This document shows, one piece after another, positions 1 to 5,971 of a stretch of 5,987 nt of DNA. Under the pieces are notes generated by a model, which saw only the letters and a program-made list of their open reading frames with translations, was not told the DNA's origin and searched no databases. This DNA comes from JBOGED01 sp050743625 (lineage in GTDB: Bacteria; Actinomycetota; Nitriliruptoria; Euzebyales; Egibacteraceae): contig JBOGED010000475.1 of assembly GCA_050743625.1 (NCBI GenBank), positions 1-5,987 of the forward strand. Direction: 5' to 3'. Every line of letters begins with the position of its first letter. Position 1 is the first letter of the stretch. Position numbers and translations under genes: made by a program.

Positions 1-489
1 GTCGCGGCCCGTGACCACGGGGCGGACGCGGCGCTCGTGCTGTCACCGCCGGGCGCGGCCGACCCACGCCCGTACTACGAGGTGGTTGCCGCAGCCGCGG
101 GCGCGTTGCCGCTGTTTGGCTATCACCTGCCGGCGATGTCCGCCCCGGGCATCCCGGTGGAGCTGCTCGGCGACCTGCCCGTCCGTGGGATAAAGGACTC
201 GTCGGGAGATCCCGACCGTCTGCTGGCCGAGCTCGAGACCTATGACGGCGACCTCTACACCGGGTCGTCCGCGATTCTCGCGCTGGCGGGGCCAGTCGGC
301 TGCGTCGGCGCGATCCTCGCGCTCGCCAACGTCGCGCTCGAAGGCTGCGCCGCGGCGTTCGCGGGTGACGGGAAGGCGCAGCGCGAGCTCGCCGAAGTCC
401 ACCGCCTCGCCCACATGAATTTCCCCGCCGACCTCAAACGGCTGGTGGCGCAACGATACGGGACCTCCCCGGTGACCCGGGCAGGGTAA
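1..489 (+). CDS. DHDPS/NAL-superfamily aldolase, C-terminal part (5' end outside window)
   Basis: This is the end of a class I (Schiff-base) aldolase of the dihydrodipicolinate synthase/N-acetylneuraminate lyase family, a cytoplasmic TIM-barrel enzyme. The frame is open from base 1 and stops with TAA at 487-489, so 162 codons are visible and the N-terminal part is missing. The Schiff-base lysine sits in GIKDSSGD (codon 193-195), and the catalytic tyrosine is probably the Tyr of GYHLP (codon 121-123). The motif YTGSSAILALAGPVGCVGAI matches the glycine-rich C-terminal barrel segment of the family. After the tyrosine, where true DapA has an RTG-type stretch with a substrate-binding arginine, this protein reads AMSAPGIP. 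It is therefore probably not lysine-pathway DapA but a paralogue acting on another 2-keto acid aldol pair. Substrate unknown. The family call is secure; specificity is not. Confidence 0.9.
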   Translation, partial: VAARDHGADAALVLSPPGAADPRPYYEVVAAAAGALPLFGYHLPAMSAPGIPVELLGDLPVRGIKDSSGDPDRLLAELETYDGDLYTGSSAILALAGPVGCVGAILALANVALEGCAAAFAGDGKAQRELAEVHRLAHMNFPADLKRLVAQRYGTSPVTRAG

Positions 490-495
490 GCATCG

Positions 496-1248
496 TCAGT
501 GCGGGGGGATGTCCCAGACCACTGGTGGGGTGATGCCGCGGTTGCGCTGCCACTCGATGAGCAGCCCGCGGTAGTGGGATCGGGCGCGGCCGCCCATGGC
601 GCGGACCATACCGGCGTTCACGCTCGCGCCGATGGCGCCGCCGACGACCGGGACGGCGCGGGGGAGGCGCTCCCAGAAGGCGCCAGCCGCGAGACGGCGG
701 GAGATCTGGCCGGTGAGCGCGGCGTTGAGGCGCTCGGTCGCGGCGCGCCGGATCATCTGGCGGGACAAGTGGGTGACCAGGATCTGCGTGCCTTCGATCG
801 TGACCATCGAGATACCCGCCGCGGTGAGGAGCCCGACACGCAGATGGGCGGCGCCCTCCTCGGTCTCGCTCTCGAACCCGTACGCGCCCATCACGCCACT
901 GGTCGCCCGGACCGCGGCCGCCAGCGTCCCGAGCGTGTCCGCGGAGATCGACAGCGGCATGGTGGCGACACCGCCGAGGTTCGCGACGAACCCCTGCATC
1001 CCCGCCGCCAACGAGCTGCTCGCCACGTACTGGCGGGCGAGCGGGTCCAGCATCAACGGCGCGCAGAAGCGCAGGCTGAACAGGCGGTCCCGCACCGCCG
1101 TCCCCGCCATCGGCAACCCGCGCTTGCTCGCCTCGGCGACCAAATGCTCCGGAGGAACGCGCGCGCGCTCGATGACCTCGTCGAGCATGCGCGCGACCGC
1201 GCGCGTGACGGATCCCGGCAAGCGGGGTTGGACGCTGACCATACCCAC
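496..1248 (-). CDS. EcsC-family protein
   Basis: This 250-aa protein resembles the EcsC family, named after the third gene of the Bacillus ecs ABC-transporter locus, whose biochemical role is unresolved. The clearest match is the C-terminal segment around residues 197-226 (RAVPVVGGAIGASVNAGMVR, then GRARSHY), the usual EcsC ending. Before it lie Gly/Ala-rich, moderately hydrophobic stretches at about 78-122 and 136-160 that could lie at a membrane. There is no signal peptide. GTG at 1248-1246 is chosen because an in-frame TAG lies directly upstream (1254-1252); ATG at 1242-1240 is an equally possible start two codons later. The upstream TAG is also the stop of the glycosyltransferase gene, leaving a 3-nt gap, and no Shine-Dalgarno is visible, so translation is probably coupled to that gene. 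Its stop faces the aldolase stop across six bases. Family assignment is from recalled motifs. Confidence 0.75.
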   Translation of the reverse strand: MGMVSVQPRLPGSVTRAVARMLDEVIERARVPPEHLVAEASKRGLPMAGTAVRDRLFSLRFCAPLMLDPLARQYVASSSLAAGMQGFVANLGGVATMPLSISADTLGTLAAAVRATSGVMGAYGFESETEEGAAHLRVGLLTAAGISMVTIEGTQILVTHLSRQMIRRAATERLNAALTGQISRRLAAGAFWERLPRAVPVVGGAIGASVNAGMVRAMGGRARSHYRGLLIEWQRNRGITPPVVWDIPPH

Positions 1249-1251
1249 AGG

Positions 1252-2775
1252 CTAACTGGGGGAGTAGCGGTAGCGGTAGAGGAAGACACGGGTGTACGGA
1301 GCCCAGCGGGACGAGACGCTCCAGGCGGCCGCGGGGGGTCCAAGCTCCACGGCCGTACCGGAATCGGGGTAGGTGAGTGAGCGCAGGGCGTAGGAGGGGA
1401 CGGCGAACGGCTCGCCACCGGTCCGCCACGCGAAGTTCAGGGTCGACAGCCAACTCAGTGCGGAAGGGAGGCGATCGCTGAACTGGCCGATCCCCGTGTT
1501 GACGCGGTTCGGGTCGGCGAACGAGTCGACGACGAGGCGCTCGGAGTAGTACGCGACCGTCCCGATCTCCCCGCGCAGGTCGACGACAGCGGAGGGCTCG
1601 ACGAGGTCACGTACCCCCTCACCCACCGCCTGGTACTCGCCGGGAGAGGCCCAGTTTGTGTGAACCGGCGCTTGATGCAGGCCGGTTTGGAACAGCGCGG
1701 CGACCAGCGCGACCACCGGCAAGGCGACCGGTGCGTATGTCAGCCGGGACGCGTGAAGGCGCTGGCCAAGCCACACCATCCCGAGCGCGCCGCACAGGAT
1801 GATGGGCACGACCTGATGCGTGTAATACCAGTGGTAGGGCGGGACGTCGAGCGCGGCATACACCACGAAGTGCAGCAGCGCATAGGCCACGAGCCCACCC
1901 ATCGCCAGGCGGACCCTCGGCCTTGCCCCGCGCAGCGCCCAAGCCGCGAGCGGCGCGAACGGGAGGAAAAGCAGCGTCCCCATGATCGCCACCGGGTACT
2001 TGGCAACGTACGCGCCGATTCCCGTGACGAAGGTCGCCTCGGCCCAGCGCTGCCCCAGCTTGATCAGCAGGGTGTCGGGGACGAGGGACCCGAGCCACAC
2101 CCACGAGAACAGCGCCCACGGCAGGGTGGTCAGCAGCGAGGCGACGAGGATCCGGCCCGCTCCCCGCCTCGCGGTCAACACGAGCATGACGACCAGTAAC
2201 AGGAGCCCATCCGGGCGCGCCAGCATGAGGAGCCCTAAGGTGACGCCGAGCGCGGTTCTGCGATCGCCGAGGTAGCACTCCACCGCGACCAGCATCAGCA
2301 AGGTATAGAGGTGGCTCTCCAGCCCGATGGTGGATACCAACAGTGGGTTGGCCGCGATGCCCGCGAACGCGATCACGCCAACGTGCGGCCCACCCGTGAT
2401 CCGCCTGGAGATGCTGAGGAGCACGAGGAGGATCAACGCGAGCTCCGCGGCGGTGACCCACATCACGGCGTCCACGGTCTGGTCGAACGGCAGGCCGGCC
2501 AGCGCGAGCACCACGACGTTCAACGGCGAGGTCGCCGTGTTGGCCGGGTGCCCCGGATAGAAGCCCCACGTGAGGTCGGTCGCCAGCGTCCGCGCGTACT
2601 GCAGGGTGATGTACGCGTCGTCGATGTACGTCTGGCGGAACACGGCCACGTACGCGACCAGCGTCGCACACACGACCGTCCACACAAGGACGCGCCTGAG
2701 CCGAGACGGGACCTGCGCGGGTGAGGTCTGCGCCATGGCGCATGGCGTGGTCGAGGCGCTCAGTGATCGGCTCAT
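1252..2775 (-). CDS. Multi-pass GT-C-type glycosyltransferase, arabinofuranosyltransferase (AftB)-like
   Basis: This 507-aa integral membrane protein probably transfers a sugar from a polyprenyl-phosphate donor to an envelope glycan. After a first helix at about 28-47 comes the GT-C acidic loop YIDDAYITLQYARTLA, with the Asp pair at residues 52-53 as the expected catalytic site. It is followed by WGFYPG and ATSPL (about 70-85), in the place of the similar loop in AftB-like enzymes. Further family-like motifs are GLESHLY (151-157) and LARPDG (185-190), then about nine hydrophobic helices and a soluble C-terminal segment from about residue 380 with EIGTVAYYSERLVVDSFADP. The frame is open upstream to 3462, but that part runs antisense to the nitroreductase gene, so ATG at 2775 is preferred. 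ATG at 2736 (MAQTSP, 494 aa) is the alternative; neither has a clear Shine-Dalgarno. The gene leads a two-gene unit with the EcsC gene. The exact sugar and acceptor cannot be read from sequence. Confidence 0.8.
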   Translation of the reverse strand: MSRSLSASTTPCAMAQTSPAQVPSRLRRVLVWTVVCATLVAYVAVFRQTYIDDAYITLQYARTLATDLTWGFYPGHPANTATSPLNVVVLALAGLPFDQTVDAVMWVTAAELALILLVLLSISRRITGGPHVGVIAFAGIAANPLLVSTIGLESHLYTLLMLVAVECYLGDRRTALGVTLGLLMLARPDGLLLLVVMLVLTARRGAGRILVASLLTTLPWALFSWVWLGSLVPDTLLIKLGQRWAEATFVTGIGAYVAKYPVAIMGTLLFLPFAPLAAWALRGARPRVRLAMGGLVAYALLHFVVYAALDVPPYHWYYTHQVVPIILCGALGMVWLGQRLHASRLTYAPVALPVVALVAALFQTGLHQAPVHTNWASPGEYQAVGEGVRDLVEPSAVVDLRGEIGTVAYYSERLVVDSFADPNRVNTGIGQFSDRLPSALSWLSTLNFAWRTGGEPFAVPSYALRSLTYPDSGTAVELGPPAAAWSVSSRWAPYTRVFLYRYRYSPS

Positions 2776-2787
2776 GAGGCAGGCACG

Positions 2788-2793
2788 AGCATA
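2788..2793 (-). promoter_or_regulatory. Candidate -10 box for the glycosyltransferase/EcsC unit
   Basis: Read on the minus strand the hexamer is TATGCT, which fits the actinobacterial TANNNT pattern. Its downstream end lies 12 bases before the ATG at 2775, so transcription would start about 6 nt before that codon and give a nearly leaderless mRNA, or a leader of about 45 nt if the ATG at 2736 is used. No convincing -35 is present; the 40-bp palindrome begins just upstream and covers the -35 region. Speculative. Confidence 0.3.
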
Positions 2794-2815
2794 CCGACCC
2801 CGCACTTCGCCGTAT

Positions 2816-2855
2816 TGTGCAGAGTTAATCCGGTATACCGGACTAACTCTGCACA
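2816..2855. promoter_or_regulatory. 40-bp near-perfect inverted repeat (candidate operator) between divergent genes
   Basis: The outer arms TGTGCAGAGTTA (2816-2827) and TAACTCTGCACA (2844-2855) are exact reverse complements. The core TCCGGTATACCGGA (2829-2842) is itself a perfect palindrome. The only unpaired position in the whole dyad is A2828 opposite C2843, giving 19 of 20 pairs with no loop, centred between 2835 and 2836. The site is more AT-rich than its surroundings. It lies about 41 bp upstream of the glycosyltransferase ATG and about 88 bp upstream of the nitroreductase ATG, so one bound regulator could control both directions. The GGTATACC centre is compatible with GntR- or TetR-type operators, but no regulator gene is in the window and the protein is unknown. 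There is no T-tract, and both flanking genes point away, so it is not a normal intrinsic terminator. Confidence 0.7.
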
Positions 2856-2880
2856 GTGCAGGAATAGGCCGGTCGCGCGG

Positions 2881-2886
2881 TAGCCT
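2881..2886 (+). promoter_or_regulatory. Candidate -10 box for the nitroreductase/ferritin-VIT unit
   Basis: TAGCCT fits TANNNT and lies 57 bases before the ATG at 2944, giving a leader of roughly 50 nt. No recognisable -35 hexamer is found 16-19 bases upstream, so support is weak. The 40-bp palindrome ends 25 bases upstream of it. Confidence 0.2.
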
Positions 2887-2926
2887 GCCGGTGAGCGCTA
2901 CGGCAACCCGTGCAGGCGAGAGCGCT

Positions 2927-2932
2927 GGAGGG
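2927..2932 (+). promoter_or_regulatory. Probable Shine-Dalgarno of the nitroreductase gene
   Basis: GGAGGG precedes the ATG at 2944 with an 11-base spacer, slightly longer than usual. It is the best ribosome-binding sequence upstream of any start in this window and supports ATG 2944 as the true start. Confidence 0.5.
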
Positions 2933-2943
2933 CTGCGAGCGAG

Positions 2944-3630
2944 ATGGAGCTGTACGAGGTCATGCGTACGACGCCGGCAACGCGAGCGTTTCGCGAGACG
3001 CCCGTGCCCGACAGCGTGTTGTACCGGATGCTCGACCACGCCCGGTTCGCCCCGAGCGGCGGGAACCGCCAAGGATGGCGGGTGGTCGTCGTCAAGGATC
3101 CCGCGCTCCGGCGCCGGGTCCGCGACCTCTACCAGCTGGGATGGCGTGAGTGCGTGGCGCATGCCTCCAAGGGACTCATCCCCTTCGCGCCGCGTGAGCA
3201 CGGGCGTTGGCCGGCGCCCGCGGTCAACCTCGAGCGGGCCAGGGAAACTCCCGCGCCGAACCCCTTCGCCGATCATCTCGACGTCGTGCCCGTCCTGCTG
3301 CTGCTGTGCGTCGACCTCGGCGTGCTCGCCTGCGTGGACAACGGCCTCGACCGGCAGAGCATCGTAGGTGGCGCGTCGATCTACCCCTTCGGGCACAACC
3401 TGCTCCTCGCCGCCCGCAACGAGGGGCTCGGGGGCGTCATGACCTCGGTGCTCGCGCGCCAAGAGCCCGCGGTGCGCGAGCTGATCGAGCTTCCGGACGG
3501 GTACGCCCTGGCCGCGCTGATCGCGCTCGGTTATCCACAGCGGGAGATCGCCAAGCTGTCACGCCGTCCCGTCGAGGAGTTCACGACGATCGACCGCTTC
3601 GGCGGCCCTGGATTCACCGTGGGCTCGTGA
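2944..3630 (+). CDS. FMN-dependent nitroreductase-family oxidoreductase
   Basis: This 228-aa cytoplasmic flavoprotein belongs to the nitroreductase superfamily, whose members usually form dimers and move electrons from NAD(P)H through FMN to nitro compounds, quinones, flavins or other acceptors. The N-terminal stretch TRAFRETPVP (residues 13-22) with Arg14, then FAPSGGNRQGWR (35-46), form the usual FMN phosphate and ring contacts. A central segment VGGASIYPFGHNLLLAARNE (141-160) followed by GLGGVMTSV (161-169) is the second FMN-binding region. The C-terminus has the family ending ALIALGYP (191-198) and RRPVEEF (207-213). Length is normal. There is an insertion-like region at about 75-112 between the two FMN segments, likely forming the substrate lid. 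Its TGA overlaps the GTG start of the ferritin-VIT gene by 4 nt, so the two are almost certainly co-transcribed and translationally coupled. The physiological substrate is unknown; a flavin- or iron-reducing role is inferred from the neighbour only. Confidence 0.88.
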   Translation: MELYEVMRTTPATRAFRETPVPDSVLYRMLDHARFAPSGGNRQGWRVVVVKDPALRRRVRDLYQLGWRECVAHASKGLIPFAPREHGRWPAPAVNLERARETPAPNPFADHLDVVPVLLLLCVDLGVLACVDNGLDRQSIVGGASIYPFGHNLLLAARNEGLGGVMTSVLARQEPAVRELIELPDGYALAALIALGYPQREIAKLSRRPVEEFTTIDRFGGPGFTVGS

Positions 3631-4661
3631 CGCCCCTACGGAGGAACAGCTACCGCCGGCAGCTCGCCCGCGAGCGGGAGGCGGCGGCGGTGTACCGCGC
3701 GCTGGCGTCCCGGCGGAGCGGGGAGGAGCGCGAGAGCCTGCTCGCGTTGGCGCGCGCCGAGGAGCGGCACGCCCAGCACTGGGCTGAGCTGCTCGGCGAG
3801 GCCGCGCAGACCGCGCCCGCGTCGCTGGGCGTGCGAGAGCGGCTGCTCGGCTGGCTGGCGCGGCGGGTCAGCTCGCTCCTCGTCCTGGCCGTCGTGCAAC
3901 GCGCGGAGCTGGACGGCAGCTACGAGGAGGACCGCGAGGCGACGGCGGAGATGGCCGCCGAGGAACGGATCCACGCACGCATCGTCGAAGGGCTCGCGCG
4001 GCGGCGGCGGATGCGCGCCGCCGGGCTGCTGCGCGCGTCGGTCTTCGGGATCAACGACGGGTTGGTGTCGAACGTCTCGTTGGTGCTCGGCATGGCCGGC
4101 GCCCGCGCGCGGCCGGAGGTCGTGCTGGTCGCGGGGATGGCGGGGCTGCTCGCGGGTGCGTTGTCCATGGCGGCGGGTGAGTACGTGTCGGTGCGGTCCC
4201 AGCGTGAGCTTCTCGCCAGCAGCTTGGGAGAGGTCGATCCGGCCGTGCTCGCGGCGCTGGTAAGCGGGGACCTCGACCGGCTCACCGGGCTGCTGCGGTC
4301 GTCCGGGATGCCCGTCGAGGAGGCTGAGCAATTCGCGGCCGCGCTCTTACGCCACCACGGTGACGAGACGCAACCCACCGAGGTGGTCGGCGCGGCATGG
4401 TCGGCGGCGCTGTACAGCTTCGGTGCGTTCGGCCTCGGCGCGTTCGTCCCCGTGGCGCCCTACCTGCTGTCGAACAGCGCGTACGCGTTGGAGAGCGCGA
4501 TCGCCCTGACGGCCGTCGCCCTGTTCGCGGCGGGGGCGAGCGTCGGGATTCTCACTGGTGGAGCGCTGCTGACCAGCGGTCTCCGCCAACTCGGCATCGG
4601 GGTGGCCGCGGCGGCGGCCACCTATGGCCTGGGCAGCATCCTCGGCGTGGCGATCGGCTAA
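3627..4661 (+). CDS. Membrane ferritin: ferritin-like di-iron domain fused to VIT1/CCC1 transporter domain (MbfA-type)
   Basis: This 344-aa protein joins an N-terminal four-helix ferritin/rubrerythrin-like domain (about 8-125) to a C-terminal VIT1/CCC1 Fe2+/Mn2+ transporter domain (about 133-344), the arrangement of the membrane-bound ferritin MbfA, which exports iron. Di-iron ligand candidates are Glu18 (in EAAAVY), the ExxH pair Glu45/His48, an acidic helix with Glu94 to Glu108, and the ExxH pair Glu113/His116. In the membrane part, helix 1 has FGINDGLVSNVSLVLG (140-155, Asp144) and helix 2 has AGALSMAAGEYVSVRSQRE (176-194, Met181). Their 37-residue spacing matches the pore Asp and Met described for plant VIT1. 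Three more helices lie at about 255-281, 287-310 and 321-342. GTG 3627 is the last start that keeps Glu18; it overlaps the nitroreductase stop by 4 nt (GTGA). The stop overlaps the histidine kinase stop tail to tail. Inferred to detoxify or move iron. Confidence 0.88.
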   Translation: MTPLRRNSYRRQLAREREAAAVYRALASRRSGEERESLLALARAEERHAQHWAELLGEAAQTAPASLGVRERLLGWLARRVSSLLVLAVVQRAELDGSYEEDREATAEMAAEERIHARIVEGLARRRRMRAAGLLRASVFGINDGLVSNVSLVLGMAGARARPEVVLVAGMAGLLAGALSMAAGEYVSVRSQRELLASSLGEVDPAVLAALVSGDLDRLTGLLRSSGMPVEEAEQFAAALLRHHGDETQPTEVVGAAWSAALYSFGAFGLGAFVPVAPYLLSNSAYALESAIALTAVALFAAGASVGILTGGALLTSGLRQLGIGVAAAAATYGLGSILGVAIG

Positions 4662-4668
4662 TCGGCTA
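4653..4668. repeat. 8-bp tandem duplication across two convergent stop codons
   Basis: ATCGGCTA occurs twice in direct succession (4653-4660 and 4661-4668). The first copy holds most of the VIT TAA (4659-4661) and the whole minus-strand TAG of the kinase (4660-4658). With only one copy, the kinase frame would read from its Ala-Asp codons straight on into antisense VIT sequence, so the duplication appears to supply the kinase stop. Confidence 0.7.
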
Positions 4669-5971
4669 ATGGCCAGGTCTTCTCACGCATGCCTGCGGAA
4701 CCGCAGGGATTAGGGGTGGTGGCGGCGCTGCGGAGTCGCAGGCAGAACCGGGAGCCGCCCGGAGTACCCCGCTCGTACCAGACCTCGCCGCCCTGCGCCT
4801 GGGCGAGCTGGCGGACGATCGCAAGACCGAGGCCGGTGCCCTCGGCGGTGCGTGAGGCTCCGACGCTGGCCTGGCTGAACTTCTCGAACAGGCGAGGCAT
4901 GAACGTGTCAGGGACGCCGGGGCCGCTGTCGACGACCTTCAGCACGACCGAGCCGGCTTCCTCGTATGCCTCGATGGCGAACGGCGCGGCGCCGTACTTG
5001 CGGGCGTTCGACAGGTAGTTCGACAGGATCTGTCCCAAGCGGCGGCGGTCGGCGAGCACCCAAAGGCTGTCCGAGCATGCGTTTTCGACGTCGGCGGCGG
5101 GCAGCAGGCCGATCGCGTCGTTCACCACGGCGGCGAGGGCCACCGGCTCGACCTCGAGCTGCAGCGCTCCCGCCTGCGCTGACGAGATCGTGAGAAGGTC
5201 CTCGACGAGGTCGCGGAGGCGCTCGGACTGCTCCGCGATCGCGGTGACCGCATCGCGCTTGTACCCGTCCTCAAGCGTCGACCAGCGGCGTTGCAACATC
5301 GCCGTGTAGCCGAGGATCGTGGTGAGCGGGGTCCGCAGCTCGTGGTTCGTCATGGCGAGGAAGTCGTCCTTGATCTCCCCGGCCCGCTCGAGTTCGGCCT
5401 TTGCGACCTCCAGCTCGTTCCGCTCTCTGAGGAGGCTAGAGGCCATCGCCCCGGCGACGCCCGCGATGATAAACCCCACACCCATACGAAACGAGATCGA
5501 GGTGGCCAGGAACGGGTTGCCGTAGGCGAGAGCGCCGAAGACCTCTCGGACGGTATAGAGCGCGGTGGCGATCGCCATCGTCCAGAACGAGCCTGCGAGC
5601 TGGAACTTGATCGCGCCCTCCAACGGCAGGACGTAGACCGCGGCCCACATCGCCGTGTCCACGTCGAACGTGTAGACGAGGACCAGCCCCATGACCACCA
5701 CGACGTCGAGCGCCAGCCCGGCGACAGCGAGCGCCTTGGCATGAGTTGGCGTGGAGACCCTCCCCAGGGTGAGCCGGATGGCGGTATTGCCGACCGCGAG
5801 GAGGAGCACCAGGCTGGCCGCCAACCCGATCACGCCGCCTGGGTAGGGGAGGTAGTACGTCAGGATCTGGACGGCGGCGAAGACGGCGCCCGCCCACCGG
5901 GCGCGGATAAGGGTGCGCTCCGCCCGGCCGAGCCGCAGCATCCGCGCGCCATCCGTTATCTCCTCGTGCAT
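4658..5971 (-). CDS. Membrane sensor histidine kinase with six-helix N-terminal region
   Basis: This 437-aa protein is the sensor of a two-component system. About six membrane helices fill residues 25-180 (near 25-43, 46-66, 79-101, 107-124, 127-145 and 160-180), with very short loops and no extracellular sensor domain, so the signal is probably sensed in or at the membrane. A short signalling helix (181-200) leads into the HisKA domain with phospho-acceptor His210 in MTNHELRTPL. The ATPase domain shows the N box (SNYLSNARKYG, Asn322), G1 (DSGPGVPD, 348-355), F box (FEKFSQAS, 362-369) and G2 (GTGLGLAIV, 378-386), so all catalytic motifs are intact. A tail of about 20 residues follows the domain and contains no motif. 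ATG 5971 is used because only 16 bases of upstream sequence are visible; Met11 (codon 5941-5939) is possible. No response regulator lies in the window; one could precede it beyond 5987. Confidence 0.92.
   Translation of the reverse strand: MHEEITDGARMLRLGRAERTLIRARWAGAVFAAVQILTYYLPYPGGVIGLAASLVLLLAVGNTAIRLTLGRVSTPTHAKALAVAGLALDVVVVMGLVLVYTFDVDTAMWAAVYVLPLEGAIKFQLAGSFWTMAIATALYTVREVFGALAYGNPFLATSISFRMGVGFIIAGVAGAMASSLLRERNELEVAKAELERAGEIKDDFLAMTNHELRTPLTTILGYTAMLQRRWSTLEDGYKRDAVTAIAEQSERLRDLVEDLLTISSAQAGALQLEVEPVALAAVVNDAIGLLPAADVENACSDSLWVLADRRRLGQILSNYLSNARKYGAAPFAIEAYEEAGSVVLKVVDSGPGVPDTFMPRLFEKFSQASVGASRTAEGTGLGLAIVRQLAQAQGGEVWYERGTPGGSRFCLRLRSAATTPNPCGSAGMREKTWPLAD
4692..4707. other. GC-rich hairpin near the ends of the convergent VIT and kinase genes
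   Basis: CCTGCGGAACCGCAGG can fold into a six-pair GC-rich stem with a four-base loop on either strand. It lies 31 bases after the VIT stop and inside the last codons of the kinase (PCGSAG). No T-tract follows on either strand, so it is not a standard intrinsic terminator; it could slow polymerase between the two converging genes. Weak evidence. Confidence 0.25.

Noticed and set aside
434..1453. Long open frames on both strands over the EcsC gene (such as minus 1453-434 and plus 499-1380)
   Set aside because: They are rich in Arg, Gly and Pro with no domain motif, typical of off-frame reading in high-GC DNA, and they overlap the EcsC frame that has family motifs.
2816..2855. The palindrome as an intrinsic transcription terminator or a dif/attachment site
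   Set aside because: Both flanking genes point away from it and no T-tract follows on either strand. It does not resemble a dif site and there is no integrase or mobile gene nearby.
2880..2901. GTAGC (2880-2884) and GCTAC (2897-2901) as a leader hairpin before the nitroreductase gene
   Set aside because: Only five pairs with a 12-base loop; expected by chance and not followed by any attenuator or riboswitch-like structure.
2776..3462. N-terminal extension of the glycosyltransferase frame, open on the minus strand up to 3462
   Set aside because: It runs antisense through the intergenic palindrome and the first two thirds of the well-supported nitroreductase gene, and its translation has no membrane or family motif. 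The real protein begins at 2775 or 2736.
3207..3626. Plus-strand extension of the ferritin-VIT frame upstream of GTG 3627
   Set aside because: The translation is Arg/Pro/Ala-rich shadow sequence of the nitroreductase gene in another frame. The ferritin-like domain starts only after 3627.
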